A stretch of 64,000 nt of DNA from an uncultured Fastidiosipila sp. (GCA_947253875.1 CAMYAM010000003.1:60366-124365); one strand, 5' to 3'; shown: positions 52,200-61,821, counted from the stretch's first letter. Notes: generated by a model not told the origin, from the sequence alone. Made by a program: numbers and translations.

Positions 52200-53867
52200 A
52201 TGATTTCTGAACAAAACGAACAAAAAAGCAATAATAAGCTAAAACAAGAATTAAATAAAGAAATTGATAGGCGACGTACTTTCGCTATTATCTCTCACCC
52301 TGACGCAGGTAAAACTACAATTACAGAAAAATTCTTACTCTATGGTGGTGCTATTCACGAAGCTGGATCTGTTAGAGCTCGTAAGGCTAATAGACATGCA
52401 ACTAGTGACTGGATGGAAATTGAAAAACAACGTGGTATCTCTGTCACATCTTCTGTTATGCAATTTGAGTACGAAGGTTATTGTGTAAATATTCTTGATA
52501 CCCCAGGACACCAAGACTTCTCTGAAGACACTTATCGTACTCTTACCGCGGCAGATGCTGCTGTCATGCTTATTGATGGTGGTAAAGGTGTTGAGCCACA
52601 AACTATAAAACTCTTTCAAGTTTGTAGAATGCGTGGAATTCCTATTTTCACATTTGTTAATAAAATGGATAGAGCGGCTAGAAGTCCATTTGAACTAATG
52701 GACGAAATTGAAAAAGTTTTGGGAATATCTGCCTTTCCTTTCAACTGGCCAATAGGAATTTATGGAGATTTCAAAGGTGTATACAACCGTCGCACCAGAG
52801 AAGTTGAATTATTTAGCGATGAAAACGAAGACCACGGTGCTAGTAGAGTTACTGTCAGCGTAAACTCAATTGAAGATCCAGAATTAGATAAAATTCTTGG
52901 CACTGAATATCACGAAACCTTAATGGAAGAGATTGAGCTGCTTGATATTGCTGGAGATGATTTAGATTTTGAGCTTATTAATAATGGTGAATTGACCCCA
53001 ATGTTCTTTGGTTCTGCTATTAGTAACTTTGGTGTAGAAACGTTCTTACAATACTTCTTAAAAATGAGCCCCTCACCAAGTCCACGTAAGAGTGATCACG
53101 GTTTAATCTCTCCTAATGATGAAGCTTTTAGAGGTTTCATTTTCAAAATTCAAGCCAACATGAATCCTGGTCATAGAGATCGTCTAGCCTTCCTTAGAAT
53201 ATGTTCAGGAAAGTTCGAGAAAGATATGGAGGTTGTCAATGTAAACTCAAGCAAGACTATACGCTTACAGCAACCACAACAATTTATGGCGCAAGACCAT
53301 AAGACTGTAGATAAAGCCTATGCTGGCGATATTATTGGTATTTATGATCCCGGTATATATAGAATTGGCGACTCAATATGTTCTGCTGGTGCTGAAGTAA
53401 ATTTCGAGGCAATACCTAGTTTTGCACCTGAACACTTTGCTAGAGTTCAAGCCAAAGATAGCCTTAAGCGTAAACAATTCATCAAAGGTATGACTCAACT
53501 AGCACAGGAAGGTACTATTCAGATGTATAAAGAGCCTAGCATCGGTACCGAAACTTATGTCGTAGGTGTTGTTGGTGTCTTACAGTTCGATGTCTTGCGT
53601 GAGCGACTAAAAAATGAGTATAAGGTTGAATTAGTTCAAAATAATTTAAATTATCGCTTTGCTCGTTGGATAAAATTTGAGGAAGAAGCTCCAAATAAGG
53701 ATCTAGAAGATTTAGATATGACTTCAAGTACTTTGTTAGTAGAAGATCACCTTGGCAATCCAGTTCTTCTTTTCGAATCCCAATGGGCTATAGATTGGAT
53801 ATATGACAAAAACAAGGGTGTAATTCTTACATCAATTAATGAAGGACAAAATATAAGTCACGTTTAA
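52200..53867 (+). CDS. prfC: Peptide chain release factor 3
   Basis: The translational GTPase that recycles RF1/RF2 from the ribosome. G1 SHPDAGKTTITEKFLLYG (about 33-50), the switch region KANRHATSDWMEIEKQRGISV, G3 DTPGHQDF, and G4 NKMDR are all clear. C-terminal domains with FLRICSGKFEKDMEV and VVGVLQFDVL are typical of RF3. Length of 555 residues is slightly long but normal. AGAGG lies 8 bases before the ATG. A terminator overlaps the stop codon. Confidence 0.96.
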   Translation: MISEQNEQKSNNKLKQELNKEIDRRRTFAIISHPDAGKTTITEKFLLYGGAIHEAGSVRARKANRHATSDWMEIEKQRGISVTSSVMQFEYEGYCVNILDTPGHQDFSEDTYRTLTAADAAVMLIDGGKGVEPQTIKLFQVCRMRGIPIFTFVNKMDRAARSPFELMDEIEKVLGISAFPFNWPIGIYGDFKGVYNRRTREVELFSDENEDHGASRVTVSVNSIEDPELDKILGTEYHETLMEEIELLDIAGDDLDFELINNGELTPMFFGSAISNFGVETFLQYFLKMSPSPSPRKSDHGLISPNDEAFRGFIFKIQANMNPGHRDRLAFLRICSGKFEKDMEVVNVNSSKTIRLQQPQQFMAQDHKTVDKAYAGDIIGIYDPGIYRIGDSICSAGAEVNFEAIPSFAPEHFARVQAKDSLKRKQFIKGMTQLAQEGTIQMYKEPSIGTETYVVGVVGVLQFDVLRERLKNEYKVELVQNNLNYRFARWIKFEEEAPNKDLEDLDMTSSTLLVEDHLGNPVLLFESQWAIDWIYDKNKGVILTSINEGQNISHV

Positions 53868-53887
53868 TAAAAACGTGACTTTCTTTT
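53855..53887 (+). terminator. Terminator overlapping the prfC stop codon
   Basis: AAGTCACGTTT (53855-53865) pairs with AAACGTGACTT (53871-53881), five-base loop, followed by TCTTTT. The prfC stop codon lies at the base of the loop. Confidence 0.75.
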
Positions 53888-53927
53888 ACTATATAAATTT
53901 TTTCGAGCAAGTTCGACGTAATAATAT

Positions 53928-54374
53928 TTATTTTGATTTTTTGGTACAGTCTTTACATAAACCAAAAATTTCTAGTCTGTGATATTTTGGTGTAAAACCT
54001 TGACTTTCTAAACTGTCTGATAACTCGTCTAAATAACAAAAATCCAAATGAATTTCTTTGCGACAGTTTTTACATATCGCATAATGTTTATGTTCTTGTT
54101 CATGCAAGTGATAATATATACTCTCAGATTCAGGCATTCTAACTTGATGTACCAATTCTTTTTCTTCGAAAACTTCAAGATTTCTATAAATAGTACTTAA
54201 CCAAATTGAATCCTCTCCCACCTTTTCTACAACTTTATCAAATATTTCTTTTGCATCTAATGGAACTTCAGCAGTCTGCATTGCTTCCAGCATGTAAACT
54301 CTAGCGCTTGTTCTGCGTATATTATTCTCACGTAAAATCTGCAATGCTTCGTCTCTATTTTTTTTGTTTTCCAT
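53928..54374 (-). CDS. Fur-family metal regulator, probably Zur
   Basis: A 148-residue Fur-type repressor. The DNA-binding half has RRTSARVYMLEAM and LSTIYRNLEVFEEKELV. The second half has the metal-binding HLHEQEHKHYAICKNCRKEIHLDFC segment and a C-terminal second CKDC pair for structural zinc. The ATG at 54374 is preferred as AGGAGG sits 5 bases upstream; an upstream GTG in the znuB-fur spacer is unlikely. The genes upstream are a zinc-type ABC permease and ATPase, so a zinc role is inferred; iron or manganese cannot be ruled out. Confidence 0.85.
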   Translation of the reverse strand: MENKKNRDEALQILRENNIRRTSARVYMLEAMQTAEVPLDAKEIFDKVVEKVGEDSIWLSTIYRNLEVFEEKELVHQVRMPESESIYYHLHEQEHKHYAICKNCRKEIHLDFCYLDELSDSLESQGFTPKYHRLEIFGLCKDCTKKSK

Positions 54375-54454
54375 CAAAACCTCCTCTGGAGTCATCAATA
54401 ACACCAATAATAAGTATTACAATACATCAAACTTTAAAACTAATTACTAGATTA

Positions 54455-55288
54455 CTATGATCTATTTCTAATTCTATTAGCTTTAACTGACATATAGATC
54501 TTACTGAAAACACTTAACGCTATCAATACAAACACACTTAATATTACTATCGAACCTCCCGGTGCAAAACCGTAAGCATAAGAAGCAATTACACCAATTA
54601 AAGTGCAGCTTGAGCCTATTATAACACTAGCTATTAATGTATTTTTGTAATTCAAGTGCAGTTGCATTGCAGTGGCATAAGGTAGTACTAACAAGGATGA
54701 AATTACAAGAGTTCCAACACTTCTTGAAGCTACACCAACTGTTAAAGCAGTCATTATGATAAAAATTACATCAACCAAAATTGTATTTATACCTGCTAAC
54801 TTTGCGCCTTCAATGTCGAAACTCATAAAGAATAATTCTTTATAAAACAACAATGAGACGATAACTACAATGGAGCATATTAAGATCGTTAAATTTCGCT
54901 CGGCAGGACTTATAGCTACAATACTACCAAACAAATATGAACCAAAGCTTTTTCCAGTACCAGCCATGTTAGATAAAATACCTGCTAAACCTACTGAAAA
55001 AGCAATTACTATTGCAGATGCGATCTCAGCATAACGAGGGAATAATCTCCTGACAAATTCTAAAACAAAGGCTGCTACTAAAGTTCCTGCCAATGACCAT
55101 ACTGTAGGGTTATATCCTAAAACAACACCCAAAGCTACACCAGCCAAAGCTGAGTGAGATAAAGCATCACCCATATTTGCTTGTCTACGTAGAACTACCG
55201 TCTGTCCTATAAAAGCTGACGCTGCTCCTATAAACAATGCAACTATAAGAGCTGTTCTCATAAACCCAAATGACAACATTTCTAACAT
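54455..55288 (-). CDS. znuB: Metal ABC transporter permease, ZnuB-like
   Basis: A 277-residue membrane protein with about eight helices, of the ABC-3 family. RRQANMGDALSHSALAGVALG (about 34-54) is the typical cytosolic segment, and GVASRSVGTLVISSLLVLPYATA is the second. Length is normal. It lies 18 bases after the ATPase gene and 80 bases before the Fur-type gene. A substrate-binding protein (ZnuA) is not in this window, so it should lie elsewhere, or the system uses an unlinked one. Zinc is inferred. Confidence 0.9.
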   Translation of the reverse strand: MLEMLSFGFMRTALIVALFIGAASAFIGQTVVLRRQANMGDALSHSALAGVALGVVLGYNPTVWSLAGTLVAAFVLEFVRRLFPRYAEIASAIVIAFSVGLAGILSNMAGTGKSFGSYLFGSIVAISPAERNLTILICSIVVIVSLLFYKELFFMSFDIEGAKLAGINTILVDVIFIIMTALTVGVASRSVGTLVISSLLVLPYATAMQLHLNYKNTLIASVIIGSSCTLIGVIASYAYGFAPGGSIVILSVFVLIALSVFSKIYMSVKANRIRNRS

Positions 55289-55306
55289 TTTCTTGTTTAC
55301 CCCTTC

Positions 55307-56095
55307 CTATTGCTTTTCTTTTCCGTGATGTATCTTTGCATGATAAGTTTCAGATCTTTCTCCGAAAGCATGTGGAGCACCATGTATAATTCTATTTAAT
55401 CTCTCATGATCCTCATCATTATGCATATCATATAACTCAATACTATCGCCAAGAAGATAATACAATTTGTCCACATTATCATGAATTCTTAGCATATCGT
55501 GAGAAACCATCAATATACTAATTTTTTTATCTTCTCTTAAATCCTGAAGCAATTCATAAAATTTATCTTGTGATTGAGCATCTATTCCACTAGTTGCTTC
55601 ATCAAGAATTAACAGCTCAGGATCATTAACTAATGCTCTGGCTAAAAAAACCCGTTGCTGTTGACCGCCAGATAATTCTCCTATTCTTTTATCGGCTAAA
55701 TTAGCTGCTCCAACTAGATTAAGGATCTCCAAAGCCTTTTCCCTATGTTTTTTGCGAGCTGGAAGTCCAAATCCTATGCTCTTATACATATTCGAAATTA
55801 CAACTTCTAAAACACTAGCTGGAAATGAAGCATTTAAGTCAACCATTTTTTGTGAAATATAGCCTACTTTCTGCCATTCTTTAAAATCAGAAACTTTTTC
55901 TCCAAATAATTTAATTTCTCCTGCCAATGGTTTTAACTGACCTAAAATTAACTTAAGCAAAGTACTTTTACCTGCACCATTAGGACCAGATATACCTACG
56001 AATTCTTCTTCATTTAGATTTAGTGAAATATCTTTAAAAACTGTTGCATCAGAATAATCAAAAGATAAATTCTTAACTTCTAATATATTTTTCAT
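55307..56095 (-). CDS. znuC: Metal ABC transporter ATP-binding protein, ZnuC-like
   Basis: The ATPase of the ZnuB-type transporter. Walker A GPNGAGKST (near 34), signature ELSGGQQQRVFLARAL (near 134) and Walker B LLILDEATSGIDA are intact; VKNLSFDYSDATVFKDIS opens the domain and a His/Asp-rich C-terminus (YHAKIHHGKEK) could bind metal. The ATG at 56095 has GGAG 6-7 bases upstream. A palindrome lies in the promoter region upstream. First gene of znuC-znuB-fur. Confidence 0.9.
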   Translation of the reverse strand: MKNILEVKNLSFDYSDATVFKDISLNLNEEEFVGISGPNGAGKSTLLKLILGQLKPLAGEIKLFGEKVSDFKEWQKVGYISQKMVDLNASFPASVLEVVISNMYKSIGFGLPARKKHREKALEILNLVGAANLADKRIGELSGGQQQRVFLARALVNDPELLILDEATSGIDAQSQDKFYELLQDLREDKKISILMVSHDMLRIHDNVDKLYYLLGDSIELYDMHNDEDHERLNRIIHGAPHAFGERSETYHAKIHHGKEKQ

Positions 56096-56180
56096 AACTT
56101 TCTCCAAATTCAAATTTACAATTTCAATAATCTCAAAAACTGAATAATGTTCTTTTATAAACTATTCGTTTAAGGTCTTC

Positions 56181-56199
56181 GTCGTTTTATGCAAACGAC
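56181..56199. promoter_or_regulatory. Palindromic operator candidate between znuC and the divergent gene
   Basis: GTCGTTT (56181-56187) and AAACGAC (56193-56199) are exact arms around TATGC. On the minus strand TTGTAT (56211-56206) with TAAAAC (56189-56184) 16 bases on fits a promoter, so the palindrome would overlap the -10. A Fur-type regulator is encoded downstream, but the sequence is not a textbook Fur or Zur box. Confidence 0.45.
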
Positions 56200-56350
56200 T
56201 CGCAAATACAATTCTATCATAAAAATCCCGTCTTTATCAATCCTTTAACATTAATATTTATATTAAGCAATTTTCTTTATATATTGCTAAAATATACTCT
56301 GAATTAATATAATTATGAATTGATAAGTTTACTGTTATTGGGAGGATAAA

Positions 56351-58051
56351 ATGCTTGGATTTAACTTACTATTGGCGATTACATCAGTTTACTGGATACT
56401 ACTATTAGCATCACTAATCTTGATTGGAGCTGTTGGAATTTACAGTTTTTTGAGTAACCGTTCATTTCATAGAGAGTTTATCAAAGAAATTCTTGAAATG
56501 GCTCAGGAGGTTGAGCAGTTAGAACGATATCATATAGATAACCTTGAAAAAACTAACAAAATCTTAGAAAAAAGCAAATATCCTTTAGTAGCTGCAGCTT
56601 CTATTAAATTAAAAAAGGACTCACATAACTTATATCAAGACCAATGGATTTCAAGTCCTGATGAAATATTTAGTCTCGATAAAGTTTTGGATAAAAGTCA
56701 ATTTAGATCATATACTTTAGAATACCCACTTTACTTGCTAACTCTTGGAGTATTACTGTTTTTAGCATTTTTACTTGGTGGTTTAAATTTAAGTGGAAAT
56801 AAAGCTCTAGTTTTAATGATAGCCTCCATTCCACTTTTTCTTAGTTTGATAATTGCCTTTTCACTTTCAATCATTAAGTTACGAAACAAAGACGATTTAA
56901 ATAGAGCTTTAAATTTTCTTTCAGAAAAAATCAAAGAGAGAGTTCCTGTATTCCGTGAACTCGCTGGAACGGCAGCATTAATTGAAGCTTTCTTCCGTTA
57001 TGATCGTTCAATGTCCCAATCTGTATCTGAATTCAGTGAAATGCTTAGTGATTTATCGCATAACAAGGTTGCTGAAATCATCGGAGAAAATGTTAGAGCT
57101 TCATTAGAAGAAAGTCTTCTTCCAAGCTTAAATAGCACCCTATCTTCTCTCCAAATTTCTACTGAAAAACTCGCCAGTGAAAAGAATGAAAGTATGAAGG
57201 AAATTAGCGAATATTACAGCAAGGCAATTACGAGTTCTCTCGAACGAAACTTACAACCTTTCTATCAAGAGCTTGAAAACTTTGCGCAAAATATTTATGA
57301 AGCCAATAAGTCAACAGAAATTACTTTACAAAATATAAATCAACATAGAAAAGAAAGTAGCGAATTACAATCAAGTCTTCTACAAAGTCTGGATTCTCTC
57401 AAGCTTGCTAATCAATCATGGACAAATAACTTAGACTCAATTTCACAAAGCATGGCTGAACTTGCTGAGCTAAATAAAAACCTCACCGCTACCCAAAAAG
57501 ATTCTAAGTCTATTCTGAGTGAATCTATCAAAGCATTAAGAGATCAACTAAATAGTTTCGAAGAAAACATGAACGCTTTAACTGCTAAAATTAATGAACA
57601 AAACCAAAACTTCGTTAATAGATTTGAAGCTGCTAGCTCAAGTAGTCTGGAGCTAAAAGATGATATTAAAGAACTAGGTCTTCTCTTCGCTGATCAAACA
57701 GAGACCCTCAATCGACAAAACATAGATATATCAAATGAAATCAATGCATTAAATGAAGGGCTAAATGCATCGGTACAAAATTTCACTAGTGGAATTAATG
57801 AAGGCGTAATCTCAGTACTTGCAAATTTTGATAATAGCTTAGCTGAAATCAGCGATAGATTAATTGATACTAGTTCAGAGATTAATTCCAACATTAATTC
57901 TTGGATATCTGAAATGGAATATCAAGAACAACGTCGTGCACGCAAGCTAAACAATTCAGATAAAATGAATTATAATAATATGAAACAAGATAAATCTAGC
58001 GTCTTCTTATTAAACAACAATAAATATAACGAGGAGCATTATGATGAATAA
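56351..58051 (+). CDS. Unknown membrane protein with long coiled coil
   Basis: A 566-residue protein. A membrane helix at about 9-37 and two close ones at about 130-150 and 160-185 anchor it; residues 185-545 are almost entirely predicted helical coiled coil, rich in Ser, Asn, Glu and Leu, ending in a basic, Asn-rich tail. I do not recognise a catalytic motif. The layout (few helices near the N-terminus, long tail) recalls MotA/ZorA-like proteins, but no MotA/TolQ signature is visible. It overlaps the next gene by 8-11 bases, so both are made together. GGGAGG sits 7 bases before the ATG. Confidence 0.6.
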   Translation: MLGFNLLLAITSVYWILLLASLILIGAVGIYSFLSNRSFHREFIKEILEMAQEVEQLERYHIDNLEKTNKILEKSKYPLVAAASIKLKKDSHNLYQDQWISSPDEIFSLDKVLDKSQFRSYTLEYPLYLLTLGVLLFLAFLLGGLNLSGNKALVLMIASIPLFLSLIIAFSLSIIKLRNKDDLNRALNFLSEKIKERVPVFRELAGTAALIEAFFRYDRSMSQSVSEFSEMLSDLSHNKVAEIIGENVRASLEESLLPSLNSTLSSLQISTEKLASEKNESMKEISEYYSKAITSSLERNLQPFYQELENFAQNIYEANKSTEITLQNINQHRKESSELQSSLLQSLDSLKLANQSWTNNLDSISQSMAELAELNKNLTATQKDSKSILSESIKALRDQLNSFEENMNALTAKINEQNQNFVNRFEAASSSSLELKDDIKELGLLFADQTETLNRQNIDISNEINALNEGLNASVQNFTSGINEGVISVLANFDNSLAEISDRLIDTSSEINSNINSWISEMEYQEQRRARKLNNSDKMNYNNMKQDKSSVFLLNNNKYNEEHYDE

Positions 58052-59984
58052 TCCTAAAAAAAGTGAAAATTATGAGCAGCTCCCAATTGAGGAATGGCTA
58101 AATCATAGTGAAACAGACACAGACTTCAATGAAGAGCAAGAGATACTTTCGCCAAAGGGAAATGATAAACAGTCATCACCAGTCGAAAATAATACTCACA
58201 TTGAAGAAAGTTCTATCATCTCATCTGCTCAGAATTATTCTTCTAATTCCTCTCTAAAACCAGCAAATAATGGTATATACATAGCCAAGTCAAACGCTGA
58301 ATTAGCTCAACTTGAAAAACAGGATAATGAAGCATCAGAAGAAGATATTTCTGCTAATTATGATGATTACATTGAAGAAAAATTCTCTGCTGCTCGATAT
58401 GCTATGGAAAACAAAACTGATAATAAATACGAACGTAATATTTTCAGTTCGACCCCACCAAGAGAAAAATCGGCAAAACTTTTGCCTAATAACGATAGGA
58501 AAACTGAAAGCATGTACGTTCCCTATTACGAACGTTACGCTTTAAACTCTAATGCTTTTAATGGTCAAGACATCTATGAATCTAATGATAATTTGATCAA
58601 CTCTTCTCCTAATGAAATTAAGGCTGGTGAAGTTAGAGCAGAAATTGCGTCAAGCAAAGCTTTTTCCAAGCAACCTATGGCTACCAGAACCACTAGTGCT
58701 GCCAAAACTGCTGGACTTGATTTAGCAAATGAGTTCAAGAACAGCAAAATTTCAAATAGTCTAAAGAAGAGCAGAGAAAGACACCCATACTTAATGGAAA
58801 GGCCGCTTAGTATAACTGACCAAGATGCCGAAAAACTCTTAAGTAAAGTAATTGATACCTCTACATACAATATCCCCCAATTAGCTACTGAGTTAAACAG
58901 CGAGGAAGTCCGTTATATTTTTCACGCTATGTTACTTTTAAACCAACGTGATGAACACCTAGTTCCAGCTTTGCAACAAATAGCAATCCAAAGAGCTAAT
59001 TGGAGTATGTATATTATTGCTTGGTCAACTTTACAAAGAAATTTTCCAAACAAAAATATACAAAAGACATTAGAGTTGATGTATTCAAGAATTATTAGTG
59101 ATTCAAATCAGAGAGATATTAAACCTTCTAATAACCATAGAGCAATTAGTGAAATTGTAAATCTCGCTAAATCTGATGCAGCTTTAGTAAGTGATGTAGT
59201 TAAACAAATTAATCAGAGCTATAACCTCTCACCTGACTCAGGGCTAGAGACCTTTATTTACGTATATCAAATACTAGTAAGAAGTAATTTTGGTGGTGCG
59301 GTCCTTGGAGAGTTTTTCCGCAAAGCTGATATTTTTGTACTATACAAAAAAGCAGAAATACTTTGTGAAACTTTAGAATTTATGCATCCTGGTATAGCAG
59401 CCGAAATACTAAGTAGAATCATCTCAAATAGAGATGAAATTAATGGACCTAAACTATATATATATAAATATATTGCAGAAATATTTTTACAAAAATATCC
59501 AGACCATCCTGTTTGGAAATACTTAAGTCGTGACCTAATCAGAACTTATAAGTCATGGTATGTACAAGATAAAATTAGTTCCCAAACTCAGGTCTACCCT
59601 GCCAAAAGTAATTTCTTAGAATCTTACTTAAGCGATATTGAAGATATTGCGATGATCAGTCAAGATATTATGGCTATACGCTTCGAAGATTTCATTCTTT
59701 TTGATGATAGGCGTCGTGGCGATAGTTTGATGTACTATAAGGACGAAGCAATTAAAAATCTTCTTACCAGAGGTTTGGAAGAGAGAGATTTGGTTAATAC
59801 TAAACTTGCAGAAGCCAATGCTAAAACTGCAATAAGCAATAAATCATTTCCTGAAGTAGTGTTGCTTGAAATATTGCCACCTCAATTAGAGTTTGCTCGT
59901 AAATTTATGGATAGAGCTTTAGGTAGTTATCGTAGAAATAAACAACATAAAAGCATTTTCAATAACTGGTTCAAACAGAATTAA
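58044..59984 (+). CDS. Unknown helical protein, partner of the coiled-coil membrane protein
   Basis: A 646-residue protein with no membrane helix. Residues 1-245 are low-complexity, acidic and Ser/Asn-rich, probably disordered. Residues 250-640 are helical, opening ERPLSITDQDAEKLLSKVID, and repeat helix pairs, suggesting a solenoid (for example EILCETLEFMHPGIAAEILSRI). I do not recognise a family. Start: ATG at 58044 has GAGGAG 9 bases upstream from its centre, ATG at 58041 is almost as good. It overlaps the upstream gene, and a deoxyribosyltransferase gene follows by 52 bases with its own ribosome binding site. Confidence 0.55.
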   Translation: MNNPKKSENYEQLPIEEWLNHSETDTDFNEEQEILSPKGNDKQSSPVENNTHIEESSIISSAQNYSSNSSLKPANNGIYIAKSNAELAQLEKQDNEASEEDISANYDDYIEEKFSAARYAMENKTDNKYERNIFSSTPPREKSAKLLPNNDRKTESMYVPYYERYALNSNAFNGQDIYESNDNLINSSPNEIKAGEVRAEIASSKAFSKQPMATRTTSAAKTAGLDLANEFKNSKISNSLKKSRERHPYLMERPLSITDQDAEKLLSKVIDTSTYNIPQLATELNSEEVRYIFHAMLLLNQRDEHLVPALQQIAIQRANWSMYIIAWSTLQRNFPNKNIQKTLELMYSRIISDSNQRDIKPSNNHRAISEIVNLAKSDAALVSDVVKQINQSYNLSPDSGLETFIYVYQILVRSNFGGAVLGEFFRKADIFVLYKKAEILCETLEFMHPGIAAEILSRIISNRDEINGPKLYIYKYIAEIFLQKYPDHPVWKYLSRDLIRTYKSWYVQDKISSQTQVYPAKSNFLESYLSDIEDIAMISQDIMAIRFEDFILFDDRRRGDSLMYYKDEAIKNLLTRGLEERDLVNTKLAEANAKTAISNKSFPEVVLLEILPPQLEFARKFMDRALGSYRRNKQHKSIFNNWFKQN

Positions 59985-60036
59985 TTAGCTTAAATAAGAG
60001 CACTATAATTTACAAAAATGAAATAAGGAGAAAAAT

Positions 60037-60549
60037 ATGATTAAAATTTACTTAGGTTGTGATCTTTTTACTGAAGGTCAGAGATGGCAAGCAAAAGAAA
60101 TACAAAAAAGTATTGAGGATCGCTTGGGAGATAAAGTTGATATTTACAATCCTGCAGATAATCTAGAGATAAATGATAAAGAAGCTGGATTTGCTAGTGG
60201 TACTGATATTCTACTTGCTGATTATGCACGCTTAAGAGATTCAGATTATTTGATCGCACTTATGGATACTTATGATCTTGGACTTGCAGCAGAAATGGGT
60301 ATAGCATGGGAGCGCAATATTCCAATTTACCAATTATATACTGATATTAGACTTACTGGTAATGACAGAACTGATAAGTTCGATGAAATGAGAAAAGATA
60401 TTTTTCAAAATGATTTCTTATATATCAATAAACTTGTCACAGGTTTAGCTTACGTTAATAAAGACGGACAAGTTCATAAACAAGCTACAATCTTCAAAAA
60501 CAAAGATAATTTAGTCGAAGCAATTATTGAAGATATTTTAAGTAAATAA
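60037..60549 (+). CDS. ndt: Nucleoside 2-deoxyribosyltransferase
   Basis: Exchanges bases on deoxyribonucleosides in salvage. The 170-residue protein opens IKIYLGCDLFTEGQRWQAKEI, has YNPADN (about 37-42), ADYARLRDSDYLIALMD with the binding Asp, and GLAAEMGIAW, where the Glu is the probable nucleophile. Length matches the small type. AAGGAG precedes the ATG. A large terminator shared with mtnN follows. Fits the neighbouring pyrimidine and purine salvage genes. Confidence 0.88.
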   Translation: MIKIYLGCDLFTEGQRWQAKEIQKSIEDRLGDKVDIYNPADNLEINDKEAGFASGTDILLADYARLRDSDYLIALMDTYDLGLAAEMGIAWERNIPIYQLYTDIRLTGNDRTDKFDEMRKDIFQNDFLYINKLVTGLAYVNKDGQVHKQATIFKNKDNLVEAIIEDILSK

Positions 60550-60554
60550 TAATT

Positions 60555-60613
60555 AATCCCCTTTGGACTAGCTATTAATTAATTTAGCATCTAGATTCCA
60601 AAGGGGATTTTTG
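60555..60613. terminator. Two-sided terminator between ndt and mtnN
   Basis: AATCCCCTTTGGA (60555-60567) pairs exactly with TCCAAAGGGGATT (60597-60609), and CTAG inside (60568-60571) pairs with CTAG (60591-60594). TTTTTG follows on the plus strand. Confidence 0.8.
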
Positions 60614-60661
60614 TATGAAAATTTTTTCGTAAAAAATTGTTCTTTGAAATAATAATAATTA

Positions 60662-61339
60662 CTAAAGTTTATTTAAAAATTTTAGCAATACTTCAACACT
60701 TAAATTAGCTGCTGCTTCTTCAAAGTTATCATAAGTTTCATCAGCATTATCATCAGCTTCATCAGAAATTGAGCGTATGATTAAACATTTCTTATCTGCT
60801 CCAAAAGCTATTTGTGCTATAGCTGCACTTTCCATATCACATGCAAGAGCTGAAGTTTTCTCAACTATTTCTTCTTTCAATTGTTGTGAATTAATAAAAT
60901 TATCTCCACTTGCAACTGGGCCAACCCTTAAATTAACTGTACCTAGAACACTTTTAAGCAAAATTTCTCTTAATTCTTTATCTGTTTCAAAAACTGAAAT
61001 ACCATCACCTGGGTAAGTTGAAGCTAAAATTCTTGCAGGAATATCATGCTGATAAAGTTCATCTGCTATAACTAAACTTAAAGTTCCTAATCCTGCCTGC
61101 AAGGCTCCTGCAATCCCAGTATTAATAATTAAGTCTGGATCATATTTATCAATTAATAACTGAGTAAAACTAGCAGCATTCGCCTTACCAATTCCACAAA
61201 CTCCAATAAATAGTTTTAAGCCATTAAATTCAGCAAGATGTACATCTCTGCCATAATGATTATTAACGTTTTGGATTTCCATATTCTCTAAAAGTTTCTT
61301 CACTTCTACTGGCATTGCTGCAATAATTCCTATTTTCAT
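60662..61339 (-). CDS. mtnN: 5'-methylthioadenosine/S-adenosylhomocysteine nucleosidase
   Basis: Cleaves MTA and SAH to adenine and the thiosugar, giving adenine for Apt. The 225-residue protein opens KIGIIAAMPVEVKKLL (Glu12 at the usual catalytic place), has GVCGIGKANAA (about 46-56), NTGIAGAL, and CDMESAAIAQIAF plus SDEADDNADE (catalytic Asp, near 191). Normal length. Third in the leftward run udp-cdd-mtnN. Confidence 0.94.
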   Translation of the reverse strand: MKIGIIAAMPVEVKKLLENMEIQNVNNHYGRDVHLAEFNGLKLFIGVCGIGKANAASFTQLLIDKYDPDLIINTGIAGALQAGLGTLSLVIADELYQHDIPARILASTYPGDGISVFETDKELREILLKSVLGTVNLRVGPVASGDNFINSQQLKEEIVEKTSALACDMESAAIAQIAFGADKKCLIIRSISDEADDNADETYDNFEEAAANLSVEVLLKFLNKL

Positions 61340-61374
61340 TTTTACCTCATTTTCTTATCTTCTTAAAGATAAAT

Positions 61375-61821
61375 TTAATTTTTTAAATTTGTCTTGCCAA
61401 AACTAAATGGCATAATTTCCTCAAAGTTATATATACAATATTCTATTTTTGATTTTGCAACTATTACTTTAGTATTCTTATCAAAAAACTCTGCCATAAA
61501 TTGCCTACAGACTCCACATGGATAAGCAAACTGTTTAACCTCATTTGAATTTGCTAGTGCACCAGTAATAGCAATCGCAGAAAATTTCATATTTCTATCT
61601 AAGATTGCTTTAACCATTGCAGATCTCTCAGCGCATATTCCTGCAGGAAATGAGGCATTCTCTATGTTTGCACCACTATAAATTTGATTATCCGCAGCCA
61701 ATACAACTGCTCCTACCTTATAATTGGAATAAGGTGCATATGCATTATTTCTAGCAGTAATAGCTGCTGAAATTAGCTCTTCTACCTTTTTATCATCTAT
61801 AATAAATTTATTATTACTCAT
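61375..61821 (-). CDS. cdd: Cytidine deaminase
   Basis: Deaminates cytidine and deoxycytidine. The 148-residue protein has APYSNYKVGAVV, GANIENASFPAGICAERSA with the zinc Cys and catalytic Glu (near 62-64), and PCGVCRQF with the other two Cys ligands. The start at the ATG 61821 has AGGTGG 8 bases upstream and overlaps the udp stop by 8 bases; a GTG at 61833 is less likely. Confidence 0.95.
   Translation of the reverse strand: MSNNKFIIDDKKVEELISAAITARNNAYAPYSNYKVGAVVLAADNQIYSGANIENASFPAGICAERSAMVKAILDRNMKFSAIAITGALANSNEVKQFAYPCGVCRQFMAEFFDKNTKVIVAKSKIEYCIYNFEEIMPFSFGKTNLKN

Noticed and set aside
56351..58051. Calling the coiled-coil membrane protein ZorA of an anti-phage Zorya system
   Set aside because: Helix order and length are reminiscent, but there is no visible MotA/TolQ motif and the partner lacks a membrane helix or OmpA-like domain expected for ZorB.
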